Positions 8,261 to 16,705 of a DNA stretch of 64,000 bases are shown here, one piece after another (within the stretch, counting starts at the first letter, position 1; each line of letters begins with the position of its first letter). The translations under genes were made by a program, and so were the position numbers. The notes beneath the pieces were generated by a model. It made no database searches, was not told the DNA's origin, and saw only the letters and a list, made by a program, of their open reading frames with translations. The DNA is from an uncultured Erythrobacter sp. (GTDB taxonomy: Bacteria > Pseudomonadota > Alphaproteobacteria > Sphingomonadales > Sphingomonadaceae). The stretch spans positions 186,001 through 250,000 of the forward strand of contig NZ_CANMZM010000003.1 of NCBI RefSeq assembly GCF_947502395.1, written 5' to 3'.

Positions 8261-8836
8261 GTGGACTGGATCGATCTGATTACGTGGGACAACCGTGTCG
8301 TTGTTCAGCAGACACTGTCATGGATCCTCATTTTGACCGCATTCATTTGGGGAGGCGGTCCGGAGCGCGCCGTCGCCGCAACATGGTTGATTTGTTTCAA
8401 GCTTGTCGGCTTCTTACGTGAGAATCTTGTTGGAGACGAGATCCAGTTGGTCCGGATAGATTTCTACTGGGCATTGTCCGATCTGACAGCGGGCGTTTCG
8501 TGGGTCGTGATCGCGCTTTATGCGAACCGTAACTACACGTTGGGCATTGCTGGATTGCAAGTCTTGGCGATGACAGCACATCTCGCAAGAGGGATGGCGG
8601 AAGCAGTATCTCCGATTGGATATGTCTTCATGGTGGCTGCGCCGGGATGGGGTCAGCTTCTATTGCTGGCTATCGGGCTGACGCGCCATATCCTCCGCAA
8701 GCGCAAGCACGGTCAATATCGCGATTGGCGGATACAGAAGCCCGAAATAGGCTCGGGAACCGAAGCTACAGTCTTGCCGGGGAAAAAAGCGTGGCAGCAG
8801 GCTGAGCAACCCAATTGGCGGGACGAGCTGAAATGA
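8261..8836 (+). CDS. Hypothetical membrane protein
   Basis: 191 residues starting at a GTG (8261), with AAGGG about nine bases upstream. Several hydrophobic segments are visible: LSWILILTAFIWGGG, AVAATWLICFKLVGFL, LTAGVSWVVIALYANR and VFMVAAPGWGQLLLLAIGL. The C-terminal 45 residues are polar and basic. I do not recognise a family. Its start is close behind the small gene, and its stop overlaps the ATG of the RadC-like gene (ATGA), which indicates translational coupling. A role as a membrane partner for the tethered HTH protein is only a guess. Confidence 0.7.
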   Translation: MDWIDLITWDNRVVVQQTLSWILILTAFIWGGGPERAVAATWLICFKLVGFLRENLVGDEIQLVRIDFYWALSDLTAGVSWVVIALYANRNYTLGIAGLQVLAMTAHLARGMAEAVSPIGYVFMVAAPGWGQLLLLAIGLTRHILRKRKHGQYRDWRIQKPEIGSGTEATVLPGKKAWQQAEQPNWRDELK

Positions 8837-9279
8837 TCCAGTTACCAATCACTAAGGCGGTGTCGTCCAAAGCTCAACGCGACAGTGCGATGATCGACTT
8901 CTTAAAAGCAATGGTGATCGTCAAGCCCTTTGATGTTGAGCGGCTCCATGTGCTCTTTGTAGACAGAGATCGTGCTTATCTTGGCGATGCGCCGATGGGT
9001 TCTAGGCGGTCCTGCAGTGTGTCTCTTCGCATGCGCGATCTGTTTGCAATGGCGCTTTCGCACGGCGCGCATGGCATTATTGTCGCTCACAATCACCCGT
9101 CTGGTCTGTGCCGTCCAAGCCGTGCCGATATTGAGTCAACTCAACGCATGGGCACGGTCGCAAAAGCGCTCGATATCGATCTGCTCGACCATCTCATTTT
9201 CACAAAGGACGCGGTCTATTCGATGCGCGCGGGGGCAATCCATGAATTCAAAAGTCGCAAACCGGTTCTTTCCCGATAG
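8833..9279 (+). CDS. RadC-like JAB domain protein
   Basis: 148 residues from the ATG at 8833, which overlaps the preceding stop by four bases. It carries the RadC/JAB metalloprotease-fold signature HGIIVAHNHPSGLCRPSRAD, in which the His-x-His and downstream Asp are the putative Zn ligands. It lacks the N-terminal helix-hairpin-helix domain of full-length RadC, as is common for accessory-element RadC proteins. The biochemical role of RadC-type JAB proteins is unresolved, despite the historical DNA-repair label. The winged-helix gene starts inside its 3' end (overlap 9242-9279). Confidence 0.85.
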   Translation: MIQLPITKAVSSKAQRDSAMIDFLKAMVIVKPFDVERLHVLFVDRDRAYLGDAPMGSRRSCSVSLRMRDLFAMALSHGAHGIIVAHNHPSGLCRPSRADIESTQRMGTVAKALDIDLLDHLIFTKDAVYSMRAGAIHEFKSRKPVLSR

Positions 9280-9631
9280 CGGAACCCTGATTCCACGCTT
9301 TCGCCAAGCGGGCGAGGTGACACTCGACCTGTTTCATCGGGACGGGCGTGTCGATGACCATTGGCTCGCTTTTCATCCACGCGAGTTTGAGGTTTTGTGG
9401 CGCCTCGCGGAGGAAGCTGGGAGGCGAGTTACTAAACGCCAGCTTTTGATCGATGTTTGGCGGATCGACCACGAGCCGGAAACCAACAGCGTTGCTGTCC
9501 ATGTCGCACGAATTCGTAGCAAGTTAGAGCCGCTTGGACTTGCTGGAATTCTGGCCACACACCCTGACGGAGGATATTACATCAATGCTCCGGAATCGGG
9601 CATCGACCTGGCCTTTGTCGACAGTAGTTGA
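9242..9631 (+). CDS. Winged-helix (OmpR/PhoB-type) DNA-binding protein without receiver domain
   Basis: 129 residues from the ATG at 9242, overlapping the RadC-like gene by 38 bases in another frame. The protein is essentially an OmpR/PhoB winged helix: LAFHPREFEVLWRLAEEAGR, RVTKRQLLIDVWR, the recognition helix region TNSVAVHVARIRSKLE, and the wing THPDGGYYIN. No phosphoacceptor receiver precedes it, so activation must be by other means. As the last gene of the cluster that begins with the membrane-tethered HTH protein, it gives the locus two DNA-binding proteins at its ends. Confidence 0.85.
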   Translation: MNSKVANRFFPDSGTLIPRFRQAGEVTLDLFHRDGRVDDHWLAFHPREFEVLWRLAEEAGRRVTKRQLLIDVWRIDHEPETNSVAVHVARIRSKLEPLGLAGILATHPDGGYYINAPESGIDLAFVDSS

Positions 9632-9750
9632 GGGCTCGTTCCAGGTCTGGCTGACAGATGTCAGGTTGCGCAGTGCAACTGATTGCTGGACAGGCCAACA
9701 GGCTTGCGCCACATCATCTCTGATTCAAATTGCGCAGTGGAGAGACGAGG

Positions 9751-10578
9751 ATGTCACAAGCCCAGACCATCTCAACAAATGATCGTGTCACGATTGAGTT
9801 GGCGGATAATGGGGTAGCCCATGTTCGTTTTGTTCGCCCAGAAAAGATGAATGCTCTTGATGCGGAGATGTTCGATTCGATGATCGAAGCTGCGCAAACC
9901 TTGGCCTCCACGCAAGGCGTGCGGGTCGTGGTCCTTTCAGGCGAAGGCCGGGCGTTCTGCGCCGGGATCGACCTCAGCAATTTCACCAATTCTTCTGACG
10001 GCGGTGAGCGCCGTCTTGAGACGCGCACTCATGGTAATACCAATAAGTTCCAGGAAGTCGCGTTCCAATGGCGCCGGCTTGGCGTTCCGGTGATTGCGGC
10101 GGTTCATGGCGTGTGCTTTGGCGGTGGCCTGCAAATTGCAAGTGGCGCTGACATTCGGATTGTTCATCCCGAAACCCGTATGTCAGTTATGGAGATGAAA
10201 TGGGGCCTTGTGCCAGACATGGCGGGATATGCCCTGTGGCGTGGCCTCGTGCGCGATGATGTGCTGCGCGAATTGGTTTACACCAACCGTGAATTCTCAG
10301 GTGCTGAGGCGCAGACTCTCGGCTTCGCAACCTATGTCGAGAAAGATCCGCTTGCCCGCGCGATGGAGATTGCTGAAGTAATCGCAGGCAAGAATCCCGA
10401 TGCGATCCGGGCTGCCAAGCGTCTGCAAGATGCGATGCATGATAGGCAAACTGATGAAATCTTGATGATGGAAAGCGTGGAGCAGGACAGCATCAGCCGC
10501 ACGAAAAACCAGATCGAAGCGGTGATGTCTTCTATGCAGAAACGACCAGGTAAGTTTGATGAGGTGGAAGTCGCCTAA
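9751..10578 (+). CDS. Enoyl-CoA hydratase/isomerase family protein (crotonase)
   Basis: 275 residues. The ATG at 9751 is preceded by GAGACGAGG, so it is preferred over an upstream in-frame TTG at 9730. The crotonase fold shows the first oxyanion-hole segment VLSGEGRAFCAGIDLS and the second, GVCFGGGLQIASGADIRI. It likely acts on acyl-CoA thioesters in the cytosol; hydratase versus isomerase cannot be decided. It converges with a thioesterase gene only nine bases away, so the two stops share a short spacer and are in opposite orientation. Confidence 0.88.
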   Translation: MSQAQTISTNDRVTIELADNGVAHVRFVRPEKMNALDAEMFDSMIEAAQTLASTQGVRVVVLSGEGRAFCAGIDLSNFTNSSDGGERRLETRTHGNTNKFQEVAFQWRRLGVPVIAAVHGVCFGGGLQIASGADIRIVHPETRMSVMEMKWGLVPDMAGYALWRGLVRDDVLRELVYTNREFSGAEAQTLGFATYVEKDPLARAMEIAEVIAGKNPDAIRAAKRLQDAMHDRQTDEILMMESVEQDSISRTKNQIEAVMSSMQKRPGKFDEVEVA

Positions 10579-10587
10579 GCCAGTCGA

Positions 10588-11367
10588 CTAACCAAACACC
10601 GCGACGCTCTGTAGTCCATCAAGCACTTGACTCCCTTCGACATCGTACATGCGCAGCCTTTCTGAAGAATAGCCATGGTCTAGATGCTGGCTGGCGTTTT
10701 CGGCAAGATACCAGCCCTCCTTCGATTCTGAGTCCGGGTCCAGTATATTGAACGACCAGTTGATGGAACTGATCGGGCCTGGGCGCCGCATGACTCGCAT
10801 GGCCCCTGGTGGCATCACATCGCCCATCAGTACGAGCTTGCTGACTGGATCAAGTTCGTGCTTTTCGGTCAACCGCGCCCAGCGACGGATCGTTGCGCCG
10901 TGGTCTTCACCTTTGGTCTGACCATAACGCAATTCAAAGTTGTTCTGAATGAACGTTGGCCCTTTCCCCTCCATTGCACGCGGATTCTCTTGAGGAAGGC
11001 CTGGCCAGTTTTCCGGAGTAGGCGCAGGCTGCTGGCCATTGGGCTCACGGCCTTCAGCAAACAGCCAGAATGCTGTGAGCGCGACACCTTTGTCGCTGTG
11101 GATTTCGCTTCGCACCTGCGTTACGTTGCGCCCCTGCCGGATGATCTTAGCTGTTAGTTCGACCTCTTCGCCAACGGGAGCCACAAAGCCGATTTGGGCG
11201 GAGCGCAACGGAGGTAGATCGGGAAAGGCTCTCTTCGCCATAGTGAACGCCACAAGTGCGGATGCTCCGCCATAGAGTGTGCGTCCTTGCATCCAGTCCA
11301 TTGATCGAGAAAGGCGAACGGGTCCTGGCTGGCCGCTTATCGGTTCTAAAAGGCTTGCGATCGTCAT
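10588..11367 (-). CDS. Acyl-CoA thioesterase family protein (TesB-like double hotdog)
   Basis: 259 residues, the usual size of two fused hotdog domains. The N-terminal half contains RTLYGGASALVAFTMAKRAF, with the hotdog helix, and the second half contains SSINWSFNILDPDSESKEGWYLAENASQHLDHGYS, similar to the TesB/acyl-CoA thioesterase II C-terminus. It likely hydrolyses acyl-CoA to free acid and CoA. No signal peptide is visible. It is convergent with the crotonase gene. The chain-length preference cannot be inferred. Confidence 0.8.
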   Translation of the reverse strand: MTIASLLEPISGQPGPVRLSRSMDWMQGRTLYGGASALVAFTMAKRAFPDLPPLRSAQIGFVAPVGEEVELTAKIIRQGRNVTQVRSEIHSDKGVALTAFWLFAEGREPNGQQPAPTPENWPGLPQENPRAMEGKGPTFIQNNFELRYGQTKGEDHGATIRRWARLTEKHELDPVSKLVLMGDVMPPGAMRVMRRPGPISSINWSFNILDPDSESKEGWYLAENASQHLDHGYSSERLRMYDVEGSQVLDGLQSVAVFG

Positions 11368-11531
11368 AATCGTCCTTTGCCTTGAGCTTTGGGCTTGGTC
11401 CAGATTGACGTTGCGTCAGGTCGAGCATTTCGTGGCTTCGCATGCAATTGATGACCGCCAGCGCGAAAGCTGCATTGCCTTTGTGCCGCCGAATCGCTAG
11501 TGCGCCGCTTCCGCCTTATTTCAGGCGGCTC

Positions 11532-11605
11532 GGCCCGATGGCGGAGTGGTGACGCAGCGGATTGCAAATCCGTGTACGCCGGTTCGATTCCGGCTCGGGC
11601 CTCCA
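11532..11605 (+). tRNA. tRNA-Cys (GCA)
   Basis: This is a 74-nt cloverleaf. The acceptor stem GGCCCGA pairs with TCGGGCC, the anticodon loop carries GCA (GATTGCAAATC), the T arm is CCGGTTCGATTCCGG, and the 3' CCA is encoded. It lies 23 bases upstream of tRNA-Thr on the same strand. Confidence 0.97.
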
Positions 11606-11628
11606 CCCTCTCTTGAGTGAGAGAATGC

Positions 11629-11704
11629 GCCGCTTTAGCTCAGTTGGTAGAGCACATCATTCGTAATGATGGGGTCACGTGTTCGAGTCACGTAAGCGGC
11701 ACCA
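11629..11704 (+). tRNA. tRNA-Thr (CGT)
   Basis: This is a 76-nt cloverleaf. The acceptor stem GCCGCTT pairs with AAGCGGC, the D arm is AGCTCAGTTGGTAGAGC, the anticodon is CGT in CATTCGTAATG, the T loop is TTCGAGT, and CCA is encoded. Its 3' end is the likely integration site for the island that begins with the integrase at 11806. The tRNA remains intact after integration. Confidence 0.97.
11685..11704 (+). repeat. Candidate attL within the tRNA-Thr 3' end
   Basis: The last 20 bases of tRNA-Thr, GAGTCACGTAAGCGGCACCA, recur in degenerate form at 41506-41524 (one substitution, one missing base). With a P4-type integrase starting about 100 bases downstream, this fits the usual attL-int arrangement. 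Confidence 0.5.
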
Positions 11705-11805
11705 GAGCTTCCTCCCAAATCGTCCCGAAACCGTTGATTTTCAGCGGTTTTTGGGGTATTTCTAACTTTCTGATGTTCCCGCTTTGTCCCGCGTCATGCC
11801 CCCAA

Positions 11806-13044
11806 ATGCCGATTTTAGCGCAAGAAATCCGTAGGTTACGCCCGAAAAGCGTGTCATTTCGGAAAACCGACTCAAAAGGCCTCTATTTGGAGGTGTTTCC
11901 GAACGGGTCGAAGCTCTGGCGATACAAGTTTCGCATCGCCGGAAGGGAAAAGCGGATGGCCTTGGGAGCATGGCCTGACATATCCCTCGCGGATGCGCGC
12001 AAGCGGAGGGACGTGGCGCGGCTAAAAGTTCTTGACGGAATCGATCCCACGCTAGAACGCAAACGGAAGAAGCGTCTGGCACGCATGAACGCCGGGAACA
12101 GCTTCAAGAGCGTCGCCGAGGACTTCATCAAGGTGCGCATGGAAGACAGCGGGAAGGCGGAATCGACCATCCGCAAGGCGCGCTGGTATGTCTCACTACT
12201 TGAGCCCGACATCGGGCGCCGCCCGATCAATGATATCGAGCCGGTCGAGGTGCTCGAAAGCCTCAAGAAGATCGAGCGTAGAGGGCATCGTGAAAGCGCC
12301 AACAGAACCCGCGCGCTGGCCAGCAGGGTGTTTCGGCACGGGATCGCCTGTTCGCTCTGCAAGAGCGATCCAGCGGCCCACCTCGGGGATGCCTTGGCCA
12401 CCCCGATAGTGACCCATCGTGCGGCCATCCTGGACCCCAACAAGTTCGGTCAGCTCCTACGCGATATCGACGACTTCACGGGCACGCCCTTGGTCCGCAT
12501 TGCCATGCAGATACTGCCCCACATCATGACCCGCCCTGGCGAGATGCGGATGGGGCAATGGTCGGAGATCGATTGGGGCCAAAGGATCTGGAACATCCCG
12601 GCCGAGCGGACCAAGCTACGACGGCTTCACGCGGTGCCCTTGTCGGACCAAGTGATGCTCCTGCTACGCGAGCTGCACTGCCACACTGGCGGCTTCGAGA
12701 AGATGTTCCCTGCACAGCAATCGCACCTGAAGTACATGAGCGATAACTCGATCAACCAGGCCATGCGGCGGATGGGCTACGGCCCCGACGTGGTGACTGC
12801 ACACGGCTTCCGTTCGACTGCTTCGACTTTCCTCAACGAAAGCGGTAAGTGGCATCCGGATGCTATCGAGCGATCCCTAGCGCACGGCGACAGCAACGCA
12901 ATCAGAGGCATCTACAATCGCGGCAATTACTGGGACGAGCGCGTGCAGATGGCGCAGTGGTGGAGCGACTATCTGGACGAGCTGAAGGCCGGAGTGAAGG
13001 TGTTGCCGTTTGCCAGAGTAGGCGCTGTTGAAGGACCTTATTGA
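11806..13044 (+). CDS. Tyrosine recombinase/integrase, P4 type, next to tRNA-Thr
   Basis: 412 residues from the ATG at 11806 (MPILAQEIRRLRPK); longer reading frames would run back through the tRNA and are rejected. The N-terminus has the DUF4102 arm-binding pattern (SKGLYLEVFPNGSKLWRYKF, GAWPDISLADARKRR). A core-binding domain follows at about 115-200. The catalytic domain shows the first Arg in TRPGEMRMGQW, the HxxR box HGFRSTAST, and the nucleophile Tyr in GIYNRGNYW. The enzyme would catalyse site-specific integration and excision at the tRNA-Thr 3' end. It marks the left boundary of the genomic island. Confidence 0.93.
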   Translation: MPILAQEIRRLRPKSVSFRKTDSKGLYLEVFPNGSKLWRYKFRIAGREKRMALGAWPDISLADARKRRDVARLKVLDGIDPTLERKRKKRLARMNAGNSFKSVAEDFIKVRMEDSGKAESTIRKARWYVSLLEPDIGRRPINDIEPVEVLESLKKIERRGHRESANRTRALASRVFRHGIACSLCKSDPAAHLGDALATPIVTHRAAILDPNKFGQLLRDIDDFTGTPLVRIAMQILPHIMTRPGEMRMGQWSEIDWGQRIWNIPAERTKLRRLHAVPLSDQVMLLLRELHCHTGGFEKMFPAQQSHLKYMSDNSINQAMRRMGYGPDVVTAHGFRSTASTFLNESGKWHPDAIERSLAHGDSNAIRGIYNRGNYWDERVQMAQWWSDYLDELKAGVKVLPFARVGAVEGPY

Positions 13045-13156
13045 AACCGCCACAAGCAGGTCAAAGTGGCTTGAGAAATTTGAGAACGACAAGGCCCGGG
13101 ATGCACGCGCTTGTGAGGAACTCCAACGAATTGGCTGGAAGATACTCGTCATCTGA
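13040..13156 (+). pseudogene. Remnant of a Vsr-type endonuclease C-terminus
   Basis: Overlapping the integrase stop, one frame reads IETATSRSKWLEKFENDKAR and then DARACEELQRIGWKILVI before a TGA. This is the pattern of the C-terminal half of very-short-patch-repair endonucleases (SxxWxxKFxxNxxRD...L...GWxxLVI), cut where WECE would follow. It lacks the catalytic N-terminal part. It is not the intact vsr at 14547, whose corresponding segment differs, so it is a separate decayed gene or a recombination scar. Confidence 0.5.
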
Positions 13157-13335
13157 GAGTGCGGGACACGATCACACGAATTTGTTGTTTTGAAACTGCA
13201 CTCCAGGCCAAAAATTTCTAGCGAAGGCCTCCAGGCTCGACAAGTGACATGACTTGAACGATAAAGCTAAGTCTGGGGGTCCGTGATCAATTTTGAGTGT
13301 ATCATCTTCCGGCAGTCAAAGAAGAGTCGAAAGCA

Positions 13336-14463
13336 ATGTTGAACTGTGCCGATCTGTTTGCAGGTGCAGGCGGCTTTTCTTTAGCTGCGCAACAGGCGGG
13401 TTTACGGGTCCGGCTTGCGATTGAAAATGACAAGCATGCGGTTGATACCTACCGAAAGAATTTTTGTGCTGGTTCGATAGGGCCGCAGCTCTTCACCGAT
13501 GACATTCGGGAGATAAATGCATCTAAGGCTTTTCGGGAGGTCTTTTCGGACGGCGATCAATGCGACCTGCTTCTTGGCGGCCCGCCATGCCAAGGGTTTT
13601 CAACTCATCGACTGAAGGGCTCCGGCATTGACGATAAACGCAATGATCTAATTCATACCTACTTCGACTTTGTCAGAGCCTTTTCACCGACGGCATTTCT
13701 CATGGAGAATGTTCCAGGAATGCTGTGGGACCGGCATGCGTCAGCGCTTGATCGTTTCTATCGCGAGGGAGCTCTCGCAGGGTACGAAATCAGACAACCC
13801 ATTATTGTTGATGCACGTGACTATGGTTTGCCGCAGCGTCGAAAGCGAGTGTTCATTCTTGGGCTGCGTAAAGGTTTAGATGCGAGTGACTTGAGTTGGC
13901 CTCCGGCTCCCACGCACGGGAACGAGGCGGCTCGGCGAGGCGATCCTGAACTTGCTCCTTGGGTCAATTGTGGGGCGGCATTCTTCCCCGCCGCGTCCAA
14001 TGACCAAAACGACGTTCACATGACACACAGCGCAGAGCTTGTTGAAGCATTTCGCAAGACGCCTCCGAACGGTGGAAGCCGGAAAGACTCGGGTCGTGTG
14101 CTTCCATGCCACCGCACTCATGACGGACATAAAGACGTCTACGGCAGGATAGACCCTCGACTACCCGCGCCGACGATGACAACAGCGTGCATTAACCCAT
14201 CAAAGGGGCGTTTCGTACATCCCGTCGAGCATCACGGTATAACCGTTCGGCAAGCTGCAAGAATCCAAACCTTCCCCGACGATTTCGTGTTCTCGGGCGG
14301 GCTGATTGCCTCTGGCAAACAAGTGGGCAATGCAGTGCCGGTAGAATTAGGACGCCATTTGATTGGACACATTCTGCCTTTATTGCGCCGAGGCCGAGCC
14401 GTTGAGAAACTTGAGCAGCCCAAAACGAAAGTCGATGCACTCGACAAACTCCAAACTGTATGA
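13336..14463 (+). CDS. dcm: DNA (cytosine-5-)-methyltransferase
   Basis: 375 residues from the ATG at 13336; a GTG at 13297 would add 13 residues. Ordered C5-methyltransferase motifs are present: motif I DLFAGAGGFSLAAQ, motif IV GGPPCQGFSTHRL with the catalytic Cys, motif VI MENVPGML, motif VIII QRRKRVFILG, and motif X GNAVPVELG. The target-recognition region lies at about 190-290. It would methylate cytosine in a specific DNA sequence using SAM, protecting host DNA. It lies just upstream of vsr on the same strand and faces the helicase operon. Class 2 DISARM also contains a C5-methyltransferase. Confidence 0.94.
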   Translation: MLNCADLFAGAGGFSLAAQQAGLRVRLAIENDKHAVDTYRKNFCAGSIGPQLFTDDIREINASKAFREVFSDGDQCDLLLGGPPCQGFSTHRLKGSGIDDKRNDLIHTYFDFVRAFSPTAFLMENVPGMLWDRHASALDRFYREGALAGYEIRQPIIVDARDYGLPQRRKRVFILGLRKGLDASDLSWPPAPTHGNEAARRGDPELAPWVNCGAAFFPAASNDQNDVHMTHSAELVEAFRKTPPNGGSRKDSGRVLPCHRTHDGHKDVYGRIDPRLPAPTMTTACINPSKGRFVHPVEHHGITVRQAARIQTFPDDFVFSGGLIASGKQVGNAVPVELGRHLIGHILPLLRRGRAVEKLEQPKTKVDALDKLQTV

Positions 14464-14546
14464 TGTCCTGCGTCGCATTTCAGAAAAATGCTCAGACGGT
14501 CGATCAGCTAGGCCGCGAGCAGATCGCCTGAAGCTGGACTCTAGAA

Positions 14547-14966
14547 GTGGACCATCTCGATCCAGAGCGGCGCAGCGAGAACATGCGCCGTGTCAGGGGC
14601 AAGGACACCCAACCGGAATTGACGGTCAGGCGCGCGCTGCACGCACTCGGCAGACGCTTCCGCCTGCACCGCAAGGACCTTCCGGGCAAACCCGACATCG
14701 TACTCGCCAAGGACCGTCTGGCGATCTTCGTTCACGGCTGCTTCTGGCACCGTCACGAAAATTGTCCTCGCGCATCCATGCCCTCGACGCGGAGGGAATT
14801 ATGGGAATCGAAATTCGCATGTACCGTTGAGCGCGATGCCGAGCAGACCGCAGTTCTGCGCGCGGCCGGGTGGCAGCCTGAAGTGATCTGGGAATGCGAA
14901 ACGCGAGATGCTGAAATGCTCAGTAAGCGCCTGTGCGACATTTTTGAGCGAAACGATCCGGAGTAA
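14547..14966 (+). CDS. vsr: Very short patch repair endonuclease (Vsr)
   Basis: 139 residues starting at a GTG (14547), giving the family-typical opening DHLDPERRSENMRRVRGKDT. The catalytic and Zn region is GKPDIVLAKDRLAIFVHGCFWHRHENC, with the active-site Asp and the Cys/His ligands visible, and the C-terminus has GWQPEVIWECET. Vsr nicks 5' to T:G mismatches that arise by deamination of 5-methylcytosine, so pairing with a C5-methyltransferase is expected. In some systems Vsr-fold proteins act as restriction enzymes. It ends 34 bases before the convergent NERD-helicase gene. Confidence 0.93.
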   Translation: MDHLDPERRSENMRRVRGKDTQPELTVRRALHALGRRFRLHRKDLPGKPDIVLAKDRLAIFVHGCFWHRHENCPRASMPSTRRELWESKFACTVERDAEQTAVLRAAGWQPEVIWECETRDAEMLSKRLCDIFERNDPE

Positions 14967-15000
14967 GTCTACGAAGCATCAAGCACCGTGTGTTGCTGAT

Positions 15001-16701
15001 CTAGATCAACGCTGTTTTTGCGGCGTCGTTGCGGCCAAGCCGGTCTACAGTCGCTTCATTGCCGATGACGATGAGATGGCTCTTGGCACGTGTAAGGCCG
15101 ACATAGGCGATTTCCGCATCGGCCTCCTCGATTTCGCAGAGGATCACCACCGGCCGATCAAGACCTTTGAACCGCATGATGCTGTCAACGATGATCCGAT
15201 CGTCGGCAGGCTCGTCGGCAGGGGTCCAATGTCGCCCCGCCAAGGTCGGCGCCTTTCGAAGGACCGACATTTCGGCACCGCAGCCGCACAGCACGGCAAT
15301 ATCGCCAGGCGCGATGTCGTCCGCCGTCAGCAGTCGGCCCAATTCCTTTTCGACTGTTCGCAGGGTTTTGTCCTGAGTGCACGGCACCCAACTGACCGGC
15401 GCGCCTTCCGGCCCGAGGCACGTCTGTTCGCGGCCTTGCCGAAAGACATTTCCAGCGCGGAAAATCGCCTGGGTGTTGCGCACGTTCTCGGTCAGCTCAA
15501 GCGGTTCGGCCTGCACAGCCGCGGCCGCATCATCGCCGCTGTAGACATTCTGGAAGTCGTCGCGAAAGACGTAGAGTGAGCCCTCAGGGTCGAGGAACAG
15601 TCCGAGCGCTTCGACCCAGACCGACTTGAAGTCCTGTCCTTCATCGATGATGAGGTCATCATATTGCTCCGGCGGGATATCGAGCCCGATGTCGGTCAGC
15701 AGTTCGGGGAGGCGGACCGACCAAAAGTGCCGCTCCTCGCAAGCGATGCGCTCCGCGTCGAGATCGATGCCCTTCTCAAGGCACATGCGAGCGCAGAACT
15801 CGTGGAACGTCGCGACCGACGCGGTGCTGCCTTCAAGCTCGCTGCGAAGCTGTAAGAGAAGCGGTCGGTTGAAGCACAGCATGAGAACCCGCCGATCCGC
15901 CCGGCTGGCGCGGCGCGCTTTCTCCGCCGCCAAAACGGTCTTGCCGGTGCCCGCGCCTCCTTGAATGAGCGCTCGTTTTGTGGTGCCGAGGAAATCGAGA
16001 TAGCGGTACTGCGTCTCGGTGAGCTTTTCGATTGCCGCCTCGCATTCCTCGATGACCGACGACAGGCGCGGAGTGAAGTCGATGTCGCGTCCGTAAAAAT
16101 CCTCGAGCATGGCGATACCCGCGGGCCCGAGGCCGCCCAAAGTCTCCCGTTCTCCGTCGGGCTTCCAGACCATCATCTGCAGCAGGCGCGCGCCGAGATT
16201 GGGCAGGTCTTCGCGGAACGCGAAGATTTCCAGCGGAGCGGCTGCACCCATATGCGCAGCATTGGCGGGTCTGCTGCAATGAGGCAGGATCACCCCGTGC
16301 CTCGCCGAAAGCCACGGCGCATTGCCGGGCCAGCGCTTCTTCAGCGCATTGAGGATGATTTTCTTCGACTTCATCGCTTGATGCACAGGGTTCTCGATCT
16401 CGAAAACCTCGTCGTTGCGGTTCTTCGTCGTCCATTTGCCGTCGGCCACGCGCCGCTGAACACGACCGCCTTTGACCTCGAGCACGAGAAAACCGATCTG
16501 CGGATGGGCAATCACGAAGTCGGCTTCCCCGTCGCGCAGCAGCTCGCCGTCCAGCCCGACCCATTCACAGGAGTAGAATACCGTTGCACCGGTCAGGATC
16601 GGATCTTGCGCGAGCAGGTCGTAGACCGCAGTTTCGCCGCTTCGCTTCGGATCACTGCGTATCTCGGGCGGGAGCATCGGCGGGATCATCCGCGCAGGCA
16701 C
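15001..16701 (-). CDS. NERD nuclease domain fused to a superfamily 1 helicase/ATPase
   Basis: 566 residues beginning at a GTG (16701). Residues about 15-110 are a NERD (nuclease-related) domain; GEADFVIAHPQIGFLVLEVKGG supplies the D...ExK-like catalytic pattern. A P-loop ATPase follows, with Walker A GGAGTGKTVLA at about 250, Walker B LIIDEGQDF, and late helicase motifs (VILCEIEEADAEIAYVGLTR, RAKSHLIVIG). It starts four bases after the DrmB stop and is the last gene of the four-gene minus-strand operon. It likely provides DNA cleavage and translocation for the antiphage module (inference). Confidence 0.85.
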   Translation of the reverse strand: MPARMIPPMLPPEIRSDPKRSGETAVYDLLAQDPILTGATVFYSCEWVGLDGELLRDGEADFVIAHPQIGFLVLEVKGGRVQRRVADGKWTTKNRNDEVFEIENPVHQAMKSKKIILNALKKRWPGNAPWLSARHGVILPHCSRPANAAHMGAAAPLEIFAFREDLPNLGARLLQMMVWKPDGERETLGGLGPAGIAMLEDFYGRDIDFTPRLSSVIEECEAAIEKLTETQYRYLDFLGTTKRALIQGGAGTGKTVLAAEKARRASRADRRVLMLCFNRPLLLQLRSELEGSTASVATFHEFCARMCLEKGIDLDAERIACEERHFWSVRLPELLTDIGLDIPPEQYDDLIIDEGQDFKSVWVEALGLFLDPEGSLYVFRDDFQNVYSGDDAAAAVQAEPLELTENVRNTQAIFRAGNVFRQGREQTCLGPEGAPVSWVPCTQDKTLRTVEKELGRLLTADDIAPGDIAVLCGCGAEMSVLRKAPTLAGRHWTPADEPADDRIIVDSIMRFKGLDRPVVILCEIEEADAEIAYVGLTRAKSHLIVIGNEATVDRLGRNDAAKTALI

Positions 16702-16705
16702 CGGC

